Positions 26,110 to 35,371 of a stretch of DNA of 64,000 nucleotides are shown here, in pieces. The position numbers and the translations under genes are program-made. Within the stretch, counting starts at the first letter, position 1. Each line of letters begins with the position of its first letter. Source of the stretch: Phormidium tenue FACHB-1050 (GTDB taxonomy: Bacteria; Cyanobacteriota; Cyanobacteriia; Pseudanabaenales; Pseudanabaenaceae); NCBI RefSeq assembly GCF_014696925.1, contig NZ_JACJQY010000019.1, positions 29,293 through 93,292 on the forward strand. The letters are read 5' to 3'. Under the pieces are notes generated by a model. It ran no database searches, was not told where the DNA came from, and was given only the letters and a program-made list of their open reading frames with translations.

Positions 26110-26745
26110 ATGCTAAACCGCATTTTTCTAACTACTGCCTTGTCTTCATTGCTTACTACTAGCTTAGTCTTGCCCGCATCTCATCAAGCGATCGCCCAAA
26201 CACCTCAAGAAAGTAGTAATACAACTAAGCCTGCTGTCAAGCCTACTGTTAAGCCTACTGCGCCGATTATTTCACAAGAAAAACGAGCCTTGATCAAAGA
26301 GTTGCTAGAGATTACAGAATCTACTAAAAATGCTGAACAGATCATGGATTCGATGGTGCGTTCCGAGTTGCCTAAGTTAGTGTCAGCAGTCCTCAAAAAT
26401 GCTCCTGCCCTCGACAGCGATCGCCCAGAAATTCAAAAACAATTTAGTGAGATCGTCTCACGCATGGCGGGTAAGTATCGCGATCGCGTGGTCAAAAAAA
26501 TTGATGTCAATCAGTTAATTGAACAGGTTTCCTATCCGATCTATGACAAGTATTTTACAGAATCGGAATTGCGCGACATTATCGGATTTTATAAGTCGTC
26601 AACTGGCAAAAAGGCAATTAGTCTGATGCCACAGATTTTTAATGACTCTTTTCAGCGTACTAACGAAATTTTGATGCCCCAAATGTCGCGCATCATGACC
26701 GAAATTATTACCGAAGAGCTTTTAAACGCATTACCCCGTAAGTAA
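26110..26745 (+). CDS. DUF2059 domain protein, exported
   Basis: 211 aa from ATG 26110; the track start at 26029 would translate through a hairpin repeat, so I reject it. A signal peptide (RIFLTTALSSLLTTSLVLPASHQAIAQ) is followed by a Thr/Pro/Lys linker with a KPTVKPT repeat. The DUF2059 region is KRALIKELLEITESTKNAEQIM, then YPIYDKYFTESELRDIIGFYKSSTGKKAISLMPQ. The family is periplasmic and of unknown function. Confidence 0.85.
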   Translation: MLNRIFLTTALSSLLTTSLVLPASHQAIAQTPQESSNTTKPAVKPTVKPTAPIISQEKRALIKELLEITESTKNAEQIMDSMVRSELPKLVSAVLKNAPALDSDRPEIQKQFSEIVSRMAGKYRDRVVKKIDVNQLIEQVSYPIYDKYFTESELRDIIGFYKSSTGKKAISLMPQIFNDSFQRTNEILMPQMSRIMTEIITEELLNALPRK

Positions 26746-26754
26746 TAAGGGAAG

Positions 26755-26814
26755 CACAGTAACCAGATTTTGTATGGCGCGGCTTTGCCGCACCATACAA
26801 AAAACACTGTAACC
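26755..26814. repeat. Family E hairpin element, copy 1
   Basis: ACAGTAACCAGATTTTGTATGGCGCGGC, loop TTT, then the complementary arm and ACACTGTAACC. ACAGT...ACTGT ends frame the hairpin. Related units with the ACCAG-ATTTTTGATNG start are at 31319, 34666 and 38144. Confidence 0.6.
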
Positions 26815-26908
26815 GTCTTAGCGATTGCTATACTGTAATGCTGTAAGCGCTTTGTCGCTTTAGCAAACCTCTAACACTCTATTCCACCGTTACATCCTGA
26901 AAATACGC

Positions 26909-27430
26909 ATGGCACTTCTAGATCGGCAAGGTCGTTTATTTGGTAAATTCAGCATTCTAGACATCGGCGCGATCGCGACGATCCTGATTGTCTTGATTGG
27001 CTTACTCGTCGTCCCTGGCAATAGCGGCAGTTCGATCGCTCAAGTGCTATCTGCCGAAAATAAGACAGTCCAAGTAGATATGAATGTACGTGGTTTAAGT
27101 GCTAATGAGCCTCAAAAACTTGTCAAAGTCGGTGACAAAGTGAAAATTATTATCCGCAATCAACCACGCGGCGAAGTCACGATCACAAAAGTAGATATTT
27201 CGGTTCCCAAAATTGTCGCCGCAAAAGCTGATGGTACAGCCGTTTATTTTGATGATCCTCGCGCTGTCGCCACTTCTCAATCCGACCTAGCGCTCACCCT
27301 CGAAGCAACTGCCCAAATTACCAATGATGGGGCTGTATTTGCTAATGAAAAGGTTAAAGTCGGCACATCAATTGATATTGAAGGACCTAGATATATCATT
27401 CGGGGTAGTGCAATGGCGGTGAGGTATTAA
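26909..27430 (+). CDS. DUF4330 domain protein
   Basis: 173 aa. MALLDRQGRLFGKFSILDIGAIATILIVLIGLLVVPG gives a short cytoplasmic start and a single membrane helix; the rest is a beta-rich soluble domain (VQVDMNVRGLSANEP, VKIIIRNQPRGEVTITKV). This is DUF4330, nearly restricted to cyanobacteria and of unknown function. It stops 2 bp before the kinase start and is probably co-transcribed with it. Confidence 0.87.
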   Translation: MALLDRQGRLFGKFSILDIGAIATILIVLIGLLVVPGNSGSSIAQVLSAENKTVQVDMNVRGLSANEPQKLVKVGDKVKIIIRNQPRGEVTITKVDISVPKIVAAKADGTAVYFDDPRAVATSQSDLALTLEATAQITNDGAVFANEKVKVGTSIDIEGPRYIIRGSAMAVRY

Positions 27431-27432
27431 TT

Positions 27433-29148
27433 ATGCAACCCCCATTTCCTCAAGGTTTTATACTTAAAGGTCGCTATGCAATCCGCTCAACGATTGGACA
27501 GGGTGGTATGGGGCGCACATATTTAGCACAAGATTTAGAGCGCTTTAATGAAACCTGCGTACTCAAAGAATTTATTCCGCCTCAAGATTCTTTAGAAGTA
27601 ACCGAAAAGGCTAAAGAGCTCTTTCGCCGCGAAGCCTCAGTACTTTATCAAATCCGTCATTCTCAAGTGCCAGACTTCCGCGCTACCTTTGAGTCTGAGG
27701 GCAGGTTGCTCTTGGTGCAAGACTATGTGGAGGGCAAAAATTATCGTAATTTATTACTCGATCGCCTCAAGGTTGGACAGACATTCTCGGAGAATGAAAT
27801 TTTTGCTTTAATGCAGCAGCTTTTGCCAGTGCTGAGCTATCTGCATAGTCACAACATCATTCACCGCGATATTTCTCCTGAAAATCTGATGCTGCGATCG
27901 CAGGATAATTTACCTGTGCTGATCGATTTTGGGGTTGTCCAAGAAACCAATGCCAAACTCAACTCACAAATGGGTATTCCTGCCTCAACGGTCGCGGGTA
28001 AAGCGGGCTATGCACCACCAGAGCAATTGCAGTCAGGAAGTGCCTATGCCAATAGTGATCTCTATGCCCTTGCAGTAACTTCGATTGTGTTGCTTACGGG
28101 CAAAGAGCCATCGGAACTGTTTGACAGCATCAATTTAGCGTGGAATTGGCAGCAGTTTGCCAATGTCAATCCCGCCTTTGCAAGGGTGATCAACCAAATG
28201 TTGAGCTACAAACCCACCAATCGCTATCGTTCGGCGGACGAGGTAATGCAAGCTCTGCAAGTTGCTCAAGCCTCTTTTTCAGGTGCAAAGACCTATGTAG
28301 TAGGTCGGCAAGTGCCTTCCAATGTGGTCGCCAATATTCCTCAGAAAACAGTTGTTGCAGGTGCTAGCAATCGCAATCCTGCAAATTATGGTACTCAAAA
28401 TGCGCCAACTCGGACAAATAGTAGTGGTTCCGTCAATTGGATTTTGGGAATTTTAATTGTTTTAGTGGCTGGCATTGGCTCATGGGCGGTTACATCTTTC
28501 TTTTTTAGCCGTAATCGCGTTACAACAACTCCCACTGAGTCAGCGATCGCTTCTCCTACAGCCACACCAAGTGCCGCAAATGTGAAAAATATCAATACTA
28601 GTCTCGAACTTAAGTCGGTGAATGAAGGCTTAAATCGCGGATTTAGTAGCGATAAGATCGTGGCAGGACAAGTTGTCAATGTCCGTTTTAATGGTGAAAA
28701 AGATGAACTTCTTACCGTTTCTCTAAATGGTGCAGATTTACAAATGACCATCCAAAGTGATGATCAAGTTAGTCTAGACCGTAAGGCGATCGACAATGCT
28801 ACGGGATATTGGCAAGGTCGCCTGAAAAAAGATGGTGTGTACTACATCAAAATCAAAACCACTAGTACGAGTGAAACTACCTATAAGCTTGATGTTCAGT
28901 TAGAAGCACCTGTTCGTCCAAAACCAACTCCGACGCTAACTGCAACTCCGACACCCACTCCCACAGTCACACCAACACCAACGCCATCACCAACTCCGAC
29001 TGAACCCGTGCCATCTCCTGATCCTTCACCTACGCCTAGTCCTACAGAGCCGCCGAGATCGCCTGCTCCATCACCATTGCCTAATCCGAATGAGCCTGCT
29101 CCTGAACCCACCAAACCGACCTCAAATCCGAACACACTAACTTTTTAG
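27433..29148 (+). CDS. Serine/threonine protein kinase with TM helix, PPC-like domain and Pro/Thr tail
   Basis: 571 aa. Kinase domain at about 10-275: glycine loop GQGGMGRTY, lysine in CVLKEFIPP, catalytic HRDISPENLML, DFGVV and APPEQ. A single transmembrane helix (WILGILIVLVAGIGSWAVTSFFF, about 335-357) separates it from an outer region with a pre-peptidase C-terminal-like fold (GFSSDKIVAGQVVNVRFNGEKDELLTV). It ends in a repetitive PTPTPTP region of about 75 residues. This is the usual PknB-like cyanobacterial sensor layout. HRDIS, with S where many have K, differs from the pentapeptide kinase at 31508. Substrates are unknown. Confidence 0.92.
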   Translation: MQPPFPQGFILKGRYAIRSTIGQGGMGRTYLAQDLERFNETCVLKEFIPPQDSLEVTEKAKELFRREASVLYQIRHSQVPDFRATFESEGRLLLVQDYVEGKNYRNLLLDRLKVGQTFSENEIFALMQQLLPVLSYLHSHNIIHRDISPENLMLRSQDNLPVLIDFGVVQETNAKLNSQMGIPASTVAGKAGYAPPEQLQSGSAYANSDLYALAVTSIVLLTGKEPSELFDSINLAWNWQQFANVNPAFARVINQMLSYKPTNRYRSADEVMQALQVAQASFSGAKTYVVGRQVPSNVVANIPQKTVVAGASNRNPANYGTQNAPTRTNSSGSVNWILGILIVLVAGIGSWAVTSFFFSRNRVTTTPTESAIASPTATPSAANVKNINTSLELKSVNEGLNRGFSSDKIVAGQVVNVRFNGEKDELLTVSLNGADLQMTIQSDDQVSLDRKAIDNATGYWQGRLKKDGVYYIKIKTTSTSETTYKLDVQLEAPVRPKPTPTLTATPTPTPTVTPTPTPSPTPTEPVPSPDPSPTPSPTEPPRSPAPSPLPNPNEPAPEPTKPTSNPNTLTF

Positions 29149-29218
29149 AACGCAATGATGGGTGGCCCTTTGTGCTGGTCATCATTCTCGTGTCTTTATT
29201 ATTATTACCTTCTAATCA

Positions 29219-29656
29219 ATGCAAACCGTCGAAATCAAATTCCAAAAGTTACATCCTGAAGCCATAATTCCCAGCTATGCTCATATTGGTGATGCTGGTG
29301 CTGATGTTTATTCAGTCGTTGAAGCCACATTGCAACCACAGCAGCGCATTGCCATCCCTACGGGATTAGCTGTTGATATTCCCATTGGTTATGAAATCCA
29401 AGTGCGTCCTAAGAGTGGACTTGCTCTTAAACATGGGATTACAGTTCTCAATTCCCCAGGGACAGTTGATGCTGGTTACCGTGGCGAGATTCAAGTGATT
29501 GTGATTAATCTAGGCACAGAAGCCTATACCTTCGTCAAAGGGCAGAAGGTTGCTCAGTTAGTATTAAAGCCAGTAATTCAAGCTCTTTATGTTGAGGGAG
29601 AATTAGGAACCAGCGATCGCGGTATCGGTGGATTTGGAAGTACTGGGCTGAAGTAG
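29219..29656 (+). CDS. dut: dUTP diphosphatase
   Basis: 145 aa. All five trimeric dUTPase motifs are present: GDAGADVYS, RPKSGLALK, GTVDAGYRGEI, GQKVAQLV, and the C-terminal RGIGGFGSTG arm. It converts dUTP to dUMP, preventing uracil incorporation and feeding dTMP synthesis. It has its own ATG at 29219, about 70 bp after the kinase stop. Confidence 0.98.
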   Translation: MQTVEIKFQKLHPEAIIPSYAHIGDAGADVYSVVEATLQPQQRIAIPTGLAVDIPIGYEIQVRPKSGLALKHGITVLNSPGTVDAGYRGEIQVIVINLGTEAYTFVKGQKVAQLVLKPVIQALYVEGELGTSDRGIGGFGSTGLK

Positions 29657-29723
29657 CAATATCACAGCGAACTCTATCCCGTTATCCGAATCCTAAAATC
29701 TCTTGGGAGTGCATAGTTCATTC

Positions 29724-29821
29724 TATAGCTGTCGCCATTCTTGTTAGGACATAAAACCCAAATAGTGTGAGGCGGCGCTTCGCGCCGCCTCACACTATTT
29801 GGGTTTTTGACTACAGCTATA
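29724..29821. repeat. MITE-like element, family B, copy 2 (right arm shortened)
   Basis: TATAGCTGTCGCCATTCTTGTTAGGAC, hairpin AAACCCAAATAGTGTGAGGCGGCGC around TTC, then TTGACTACAGCTATA. The inner right repeat lost the GGCGAC stretch. A second partial hairpin, GTGGCGCGTAGCGCCGCCA on the minus strand, follows just before the glcE stop. Confidence 0.82.
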
Positions 29822-29880
29822 GAAAGCTCATATAGGCACTATATCAAAAAAATAGAATGGCGGCGCTACGCGCCACTGCT

Positions 29881-31269
29881 CTATGAATACAAGCGATCGC
29901 AACTGAGCAAACCCCTAGGATCAAACTGCTGCTGAATCTTAACCATCAGATCCCGCGCATTACCGCGATAACCCCAAACATTTTCGAGATTACTAGAGTT
30001 ATTTCCTAAAGTTCTGTTGCCAAATTTTAAAGCTTGGGGTGCTTCCAGAATCGATAGAAAACCACCGCAGGATTCGGCAATACTTCTCACTTTAGCGATT
30101 TGCAAAGCGATCGCCTCTAAATCCTGTACATCTTCCACACGCAAAATCCCTAAACCACTACCAGTATGAATTTGCAAATAATAGGATTGAATATCAAAAA
30201 TTTGTTCGCATTCCTTTAAGAATGACACACTAGCCGATGGTAATAGACCTAACTTACAAACTACAGAAGCACTCTCAGAAGATTGCTCCAAATTACGAAG
30301 CTCATCTTGCCAGATCAGAATTTCTAATAACTCCCAAAATTCCTTTGCCTCTCCTAAAATCTGCACTTCTAAATTTAATTCTTTAGCAAGTACCGCAATG
30401 CGATCGCACTGTTCGATCACACTAGCTTTGAGACTAGCAAATTGGAGAACTAAGCCGCTACCTTGTCCCAAACCAAGATCGGTGATCGCAGTTGCTGATA
30501 GTAAATCGCAAGCCGTAGGCGTAAGTACCGAGGTACTAATTTTTTGTTGGGCTTGAGAGATCGCCTCAGCAGTCCCTGTAAGCACCACAATTTGCGTATA
30601 TTCGGGCAAAGGATAGAGCCGAAAGGTCACACTCGCAGCAATGCCCAAAGTTCCGTAAGAACCTGTTAATAATTTCATGAGGTCATAGCCAGCCACATTT
30701 TTAACTACTCGCCCGCCCGCCTTGACTACTTCCCCATCGGAGCGCACAAACTCGATACCTAAACACATGTCACGCACGCCATTATAGCGATGTCGCAATG
30801 AGCCTGCGCTGCCTGTCGCTAAAATACCGCCAATCGTGGCTTCAGCACTGTAAGGAGGATCGATCGCTAAAAATTGTCCTTCCTTGGCTAAGACTGTTTG
30901 CAAATCCTGATATTTCACGCCCGACTCAACTGTGACTGTGAGATCGCCAACGCAATGCTCAATCACCCGATTTAACTTTGCTGTACTGATCACCAGATCT
31001 GCTCGACTGACTAAGCCGCCCCAATCTAACTTCGTGGCACTCCCACATGGCAGCATTCGCAAACGGTGTTCGTATGCTAAAGAGATCGCCCTCGATAGTT
31101 CTGCGATCGTCTGAGGATAGAGTACAGCTGCTGGCGGTAGACTATCAGGGGTGAGACTAGTTACAACTCGTTCGTGTAAATTTGGAGTTAGGAGATCGAA
31201 TAGAACAACACTTTCGACTCCCAGTAAGTCAGTGAATAAAGAAATCAGTTGATTATCAGCAAGTCTCAC
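29881..31269 (-). CDS. FAD-binding oxidoreductase, GlcE-like
   Basis: 462 aa. The FAD-binding PCMH-type domain is shown by YPQTIAELSRAISLAYEH, LPCGSATKLDWGG, EATIGGILATGSAGSLRHRYN and KAGGRVVKNVAGYDLMKLLTGSYGTLG. This is the glycolate oxidase GlcE/GlcD subfamily. The C-terminal portion is short of the full GlcD length, fitting GlcE. Glycolate oxidation in photorespiration is the likely context, but glcD and glcF are not adjacent. The stop codon lies close to a half hairpin. Confidence 0.85.
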   Translation of the reverse strand: MRLADNQLISLFTDLLGVESVVLFDLLTPNLHERVVTSLTPDSLPPAAVLYPQTIAELSRAISLAYEHRLRMLPCGSATKLDWGGLVSRADLVISTAKLNRVIEHCVGDLTVTVESGVKYQDLQTVLAKEGQFLAIDPPYSAEATIGGILATGSAGSLRHRYNGVRDMCLGIEFVRSDGEVVKAGGRVVKNVAGYDLMKLLTGSYGTLGIAASVTFRLYPLPEYTQIVVLTGTAEAISQAQQKISTSVLTPTACDLLSATAITDLGLGQGSGLVLQFASLKASVIEQCDRIAVLAKELNLEVQILGEAKEFWELLEILIWQDELRNLEQSSESASVVCKLGLLPSASVSFLKECEQIFDIQSYYLQIHTGSGLGILRVEDVQDLEAIALQIAKVRSIAESCGGFLSILEAPQALKFGNRTLGNNSSNLENVWGYRGNARDLMVKIQQQFDPRGLLSCDRLYS

Positions 31270-31318
31270 AAAATTAATGTCCGTACATACCTAGTTCTGC
31301 AATTTAGTAAAGAACCAG

Positions 31319-31347
31319 ATTTTTGATAGCGCAGCGCTATCAAAAAT
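31319..31347. repeat. Family E hairpin, copy 2
   Basis: ATTTTTGATAGCGC-A-GCGCTATCAAAAAT, preceded by AAGAACCAG like the other E copies. It is the upstream gap of glcE. Confidence 0.7.
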
Positions 31348-31402
31348 CCATTCCTTGTTTTATGGGCAAGTCCCAAAATTTAGAGCAAGAATTTTGTTGC
31401 CC

Positions 31403-31502
31403 CAGCATATAACGTTTATCAGTCTAATTAAGTACGGGTTTGTTTCCCCGCCTTCGGCGGGGAAACAAACCTTTGTACCTTGCTTGTGAAAAACGCTATA
31501 TA
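31403..31502. repeat. Family D element, copy 1
   Basis: CAGCATATAACGTTTATCAG at the left, the hairpin GTTTGTTTCCCCGCC-TTC-GGCGGGGAAACAAAC (31438-31470) in the middle and GAAAAACGCTATATA at the right. The reverse complement of 53884-53983 aligns along the whole unit. It fills the gap upstream of glcE and ends at the stop region of the pentapeptide kinase. Confidence 0.82.
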
Positions 31503-31507
31503 AATTT

Positions 31508-33136
31508 TTAAAATAAGCGTTTACCGCCATCGGGACGAATCGTATTCCAGTTAGTTTTAGCTTGGGCTAATTGCTCCTCAGAGATCTTAGCGCCTTTTAA
31601 ATCAGCCCCGCACAGATTTGTCCCGTTTAAATTTGCTTGACTTAAATAAGCTCCCTTCAAATTAGCCCCACTTAAATTTGCGCCACTTAAATCCGCTTTA
31701 CTCATATAAGCCGATTGAAGATTTGCTTCGCGCAAATCCGCCAAAATCATCGAAGCACTCCCCAAATCACACTTAATCAAGATGGCGCGGTGCATCTTAG
31801 CTTCACGTAGATTGGCGCTATTTAACTTAGCTTGCGATAAATTAGCACCTTGAAAGCTAGCCCCAGTTAAATCACTATGACAAAAATCAGCCTCCACTAA
31901 TTTAGAGCGACTCATCACAATCCCCGTCAAAGTCGCACTTCCAAAAGCAGCTTTAGAGTAATCTTGGTTAGTAAAATTACGCTTACCTTGATTGTATTCA
32001 ACAATAACTCTGCGTCCACCTTTCAGTTCACCATTACCAATGCGACTGCCTGATCTGGTATTACCTGTGGTCATCATGCCGCTGTTATCAAACTGCGTTC
32101 CCTGATTATTGCCATATTTCTGGGATTGGATGCGTGAGTTAGGTGTCTGCGTCGCAGGTCTCACAGTCACAGAAGAAGGGGCGGAAGGCGGCACATAATT
32201 TGACGCGGGGGTGGAAGCTTTAGGTGGCTCTTCAGGAAGACCGCCAGATTCTAATGCGCGTAAAGCTTCTTCCGCCGAGCGAAATCGCTGTGATACTGAC
32301 TGCTGAAGCAGTTTCTCAAAAACGACTCTTAGGCGATCGCTTAGCTTAACCTGCGATTTCCAGTTAATTTCACCTGTATAAGGATCATGGGGTAAGTCCT
32401 TAGGCGATCGCCCTGTCATCAGATACAGACAACTCATCGCTGTAGCATACAAATCACTAGAATAAACAGGGCGCATCGCCATCTGCTCTGGCGGCGCAAA
32501 ACCAGGTGTACCGATCGCAAAATTGGTTAATAGACCACTGGGATCATCATCTGCCGAGGGTTTGTTAACTTGGCTAGAAACCGCACCAAAATCAATTAGT
32601 ACCAGTTGTCCATCTTGTTTGCGTCGCATGATGTTCGCAGGCTTAATATCACGATGAATTACCCCGTTTTCATGCATAAACCCAAGGGCTGGAAATATTT
32701 CTGAGAGAATCTTCCGAATTTCAATTTCGTTAAAAGCCCCACGTCTCTCAAATTCTTGCTTTAAAGTTTCCCCATCGACAAATTCTTGGACTAGATAAAA
32801 ATTACTATCTTCTTCAAAATAATCGAGTAAACGGGGAATCTGCGGATGGCTGCCGATTTTGCCAAGGGTAAAAGCTTCACGCTCAAATAACTCTCGCGCC
32901 ATTTTCATCACACTTGCCGATTGAGTATTTGGGCGCAGTTGCTTGACCACACAGGATGGAAATCCAGGAAGCCCTTCGTCAGCAGCTAAAAATGTCGCTC
33001 CAAATCCACCTTTGCCCAACGGACGACTGGCTCGGTAGCGATTTCGCAGCTTTAGATTAGAACCACAAGTCGCACAAGTAAGGGCGAATGGTTCATTATT
33101 TGGATTAGCACAGTTCGGATTAACGCAATAACTCAC
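31508..33136 (-). CDS. Serine/threonine kinase with N-terminal Cys cluster and C-terminal pentapeptide repeats (SpkB-like)
   Basis: About 542 aa from GTG 33136 (SYCVNPNCANPNN); the track begins 11 codons earlier at 33169. A zinc-ribbon-like CVNPNC...CATC precedes the kinase domain: GKGGFGATFLAADE, VVKQLRP, HRDIKPANIM, DFGAV, GTPGFAPPEQM. After a linker with low-complexity Ser/Asn/Pro, residues about 425-530 are pentapeptide repeats of the A(D/N)LXX type (ANLSQAKLNSANLREAK). Synechocystis SpkB has this Cys-kinase-pentapeptide plan and is linked to oxidative stress; that role is inferred here. Confidence 0.9.
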   Translation of the reverse strand: MSYCVNPNCANPNNEPFALTCATCGSNLKLRNRYRASRPLGKGGFGATFLAADEGLPGFPSCVVKQLRPNTQSASVMKMARELFEREAFTLGKIGSHPQIPRLLDYFEEDSNFYLVQEFVDGETLKQEFERRGAFNEIEIRKILSEIFPALGFMHENGVIHRDIKPANIMRRKQDGQLVLIDFGAVSSQVNKPSADDDPSGLLTNFAIGTPGFAPPEQMAMRPVYSSDLYATAMSCLYLMTGRSPKDLPHDPYTGEINWKSQVKLSDRLRVVFEKLLQQSVSQRFRSAEEALRALESGGLPEEPPKASTPASNYVPPSAPSSVTVRPATQTPNSRIQSQKYGNNQGTQFDNSGMMTTGNTRSGSRIGNGELKGGRRVIVEYNQGKRNFTNQDYSKAAFGSATLTGIVMSRSKLVEADFCHSDLTGASFQGANLSQAKLNSANLREAKMHRAILIKCDLGSASMILADLREANLQSAYMSKADLSGANLSGANLKGAYLSQANLNGTNLCGADLKGAKISEEQLAQAKTNWNTIRPDGGKRLF

Positions 33137-33278
33137 GGTTGATCGAAAGCCCAAGTAATGGTTGATCAAATCAAGTTGTAGGCATGGTAACAGTTGAATA
33201 TGTCACTGACCTACGGAGACTCATAGTTTAAATCAAAAATAAATTAAGTATATTTGTGATTAACTCTAGCAAATAAAT

Positions 33279-34034
33279 CTAAAAATCGTCGTTATTTGCT
33301 CCATCGGCATTGCCATAGGAGGAAGGACGGCTTGATGGTCTGCGTCTGCGTCCAGATGTGGCAGCAGTATCTTTAGGAGATTCGCCATAGTTATCAGATT
33401 CACTATTCCGATTTCGGGGGCGTTCTCCGTTCATATTATCATCGCTAGGTCTGGGGCGACGCTTGGGGCTGACAGGACGAATATCACTTTCGTCAATATC
33501 AATTACTGAGTCATTACCAACTGAGTCATTATTAGTATCACTACTAGTTCTTTTCGGACGACGTGAGCGACGAGTATCTGTGGTATCTCCACGTAGCTCG
33601 CTAGCTTCAGCACTGTTAGAAATAGAGCCTCTCATTCGGCGTGAGGGATCACGATCGCGGCGTGGAGCTATTTCACGAGTTGGATCAATTTCAACCCGAT
33701 AATCAGAACCAATCGGTTCTTCATCATCAACTAGGGGACTAGAAGGCGCTCTGCGAGCTTGATTGGCTAGAGCTTGGCGCAATACCAAAGACTCTACGGC
33801 AAACCATCCTGCAAAGCCCACCACTAGGACTTGGGCTAACTGCGTCGTAATTTCCATCCGAAAATTAAAAGCTAGCAGGATGATTCCGTATACCAAGGCG
33901 ATCGCCGAGAAAAAAATATCGTGGTCGCGGGCTAGTTCAGGGCGAAAGTTTCGCACAAAATATAAACCCACGCCTCCTAAAGCGGCAACAATTGCCAAAA
34001 GAATCATTAGCGGGTTGCCACCGATGTTGATCAT
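33279..34034 (-). CDS. ycf66: Ycf66 family protein
   Basis: 251 aa. Three N-terminal hydrophobic segments (LMILLAIVAALGGVGLYFV, FFSAIALVYGIILLAFNF, QVLVVGFAGWFAVESLVL) and a long charged, disordered C-terminal tail rich in Arg, Asp and Ser. The core matches Ycf66, a chloroplast/cyanobacterial membrane protein of unknown function. Being next to psbX on the same strand is the conserved cyanobacterial arrangement. A 29-bp perfect hairpin separates the two genes. Confidence 0.9.
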   Translation of the reverse strand: MINIGGNPLMILLAIVAALGGVGLYFVRNFRPELARDHDIFFSAIALVYGIILLAFNFRMEITTQLAQVLVVGFAGWFAVESLVLRQALANQARRAPSSPLVDDEEPIGSDYRVEIDPTREIAPRRDRDPSRRMRGSISNSAEASELRGDTTDTRRSRRPKRTSSDTNNDSVGNDSVIDIDESDIRPVSPKRRPRPSDDNMNGERPRNRNSESDNYGESPKDTAATSGRRRRPSSRPSSYGNADGANNDDF

Positions 34035-34167
34035 GGCTCTATATTTCTCCTAAATACCTGCATTTTTTGATCTCAAACACTAAATGTATGATTAAACAGT
34101 GTTTGGGACAGTCTTTGTTCATCAGTATAACAATACAGCGCTTTGCCTTGACGCAAATTTCTCTAAG

Positions 34168-34228
34168 TTAAAGTCCCAAATAATAAAAGTCGGCGCAATG
34201 CGCCGACTTTTATTATTTGGGACTTTAA
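34168..34228. terminator. Perfect 29-bp hairpin between psbX and ycf66
   Basis: Arms TTAAAGTCCCAAATAATAAA... are fully complementary over 29 bp around AAT (GGCGC-AAT-GCGCC). It abuts the psbX stop codon (34229). Read on the minus strand it would terminate psbX and reduce, or process, the transcript into ycf66. Confidence 0.88.
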
Positions 34229-34348
34229 TTAACCTTTGCGGATAATGCGATCTTTTTGGCTAACGATCAAGACGGCTGCGAAAATTAGACCAAGAACTAC
34301 GCCGCCTGCGACAAGGCTGCCTAGAAAATTAGTTAATGATTGTGTCAT
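34229..34348 (-). CDS. psbX: Photosystem II reaction centre protein X
   Basis: 39 aa, below the ORF-track cutoff. Translation MTQSLTNFLGSLVAGGVVLG..., then LIVSQKDRIIRKG: a single membrane helix followed by the SQKD motif of PsbX, the small PSII subunit near cytochrome b559 and the QB side. The ATG is at 34348. It precedes ycf66 on the same strand, as in other cyanobacteria. Confidence 0.95.
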   Translation of the reverse strand: MTQSLTNFLGSLVAGGVVLGLIFAAVLIVSQKDRIIRKG

Positions 34349-34439
34349 ATAGATATGTAGGTAAAGTTTTGATATACAAGTTAAATTCTTAACATAATTT
34401 TAGCTTAAAAAGCCAAGGAGTCAGTCTTCCAAGACTTAA

Positions 34440-34494
34440 ACCAAGGGATTTTTTGAAAGTGTTGCTAAGCAACACTTTCAAAAAATCCCTTGGT
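34440..34494. repeat. Perfect 26-bp hairpin upstream of psbX
   Basis: ACCAAGGGATTTTTTGAAAG... with its full complement around TAA (TTGC-TAA-GCAA). It is 90 bp upstream of psbX. It is a single hairpin with the window-wide apex but no terminal repeats. Confidence 0.85.
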
Positions 34495-34520
34495 CTTCTA
34501 ATTTCGTTGCACCAATAATT

Positions 34521-34635
34521 TATAGCTGTCGCCATTTGTTTTAGGACAAATCAAAACCCAAGAAGTGAGTGGCGGCGCGAAGCGCTGCCACTCACTTCTT
34601 GGGTTTGTATCCTAACAAGACTGGCGACAGCTATA
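34521..34635. repeat. MITE-like element, family B, copy 3 (115 bp)
   Basis: TATAGCTGTCGCCATTTG...GACTGGCGACAGCTATA, stem AACCCAAGAAGTGAGTGGCGGCGC, loop GAA. The complementary arm has one G-to-A-type mismatch (GCGCTGCC). Ends are the best-preserved of the family. Confidence 0.88.
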
Positions 34636-34665
34636 AATAAGGGCTTCGCTCCAAAATAAAAAACC

Positions 34666-34704
34666 AGTTTTTGATGGTGTAGCTTCGCTACACCATCAAA
34701 AACT
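34666..34704. repeat. Family E hairpin, copy 3
   Basis: AGTTTTTGATGGTGTAGC-TTC-GCTACACCATCAAAAACT, perfect 18-bp arms, preceded by AAAAACC. It follows the family B element directly; together they fill the gap before the PsiE-like stop. Confidence 0.82.
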
Positions 34705-34748
34705 GCTTCCAATCCCAAGCGATAGGAATACGAAAATAGAAGTTGGTT

Positions 34749-35222
34749 TTAATTTTTAGAGTTCTTGTTTTGGCTACGCACAATCCAGTAACTGATTGAC
34801 AAAGACAGAACCGCGACCGCTAGCCCAGCTAGATCCCCATCAGCTTTGCTATCAAAGATAATGACTTTGCGAGCAACCGCCGTTAAAGCCGTAATGATCA
34901 CTAGCTCTAGTTGGATTGTATGGTGGCGCAAGTAAGCTGTGACATTTTCCATGAGTTCCAGTGCGATTAGCACATTCAGGAACATCCCAAATATTTTGAG
35001 CAAAGGAATGCTGAAAGCACCTCTAGGGTCAGTTAAAAACAGATCAATGGTTAGTATCCGCAATAGGTCAAATAATGCGCCAAAAATTACCACGACTAAG
35101 GCGATCGCCATTACTTTAGAAACAACATTTTCAACCCTTCTAATTGCTCTTAAAAAGCTCTCATCAGTAAAAGCGTTCGCCAAAACGCGAAATAAATTTT
35201 TAACCTGTTGACTCACGTTCAT
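34749..35222 (-). CDS. PsiE-like (phosphate-starvation-inducible E) membrane protein
   Basis: 157 aa from ATG 35222 (MNVSQQVKNLFRV); the track uses GTG four codons upstream. Four hydrophobic segments (VMAIALVVVIFGALFDLLRIL, IFGMFLNVLIALELM, LVIITALTAVARKVIIF, LAGLAVAVLSLSISYWIV) and the ENVTAYLRHHTIQLELVIITAL motif fit the PsiE family. Function is unknown; the name comes from Pho-regulated E. coli PsiE. No Pho box was identified here. Confidence 0.82.
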   Translation of the reverse strand: MNVSQQVKNLFRVLANAFTDESFLRAIRRVENVVSKVMAIALVVVIFGALFDLLRILTIDLFLTDPRGAFSIPLLKIFGMFLNVLIALELMENVTAYLRHHTIQLELVIITALTAVARKVIIFDSKADGDLAGLAVAVLSLSISYWIVRSQNKNSKN

Positions 35223-35371
35223 TAACAGACTCACACCATCTAAATTTCATATATAGCGATCTTTAGCCATAGAAAGTATAGCTGTCGATTGATTGGCAAC
35301 TGATAGATGTTCTACGAGATCGCTTAAGCAAAGATTATATAGACTAAATACATAGAACAAAAGTATATAAT

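Noticed and set aside
28896-29135. Minus-strand Gly/Val-rich 79-aa ORF
   Set aside because: Complement of the Pro/Thr repeat region of the kinase at 27433; composition artefact.
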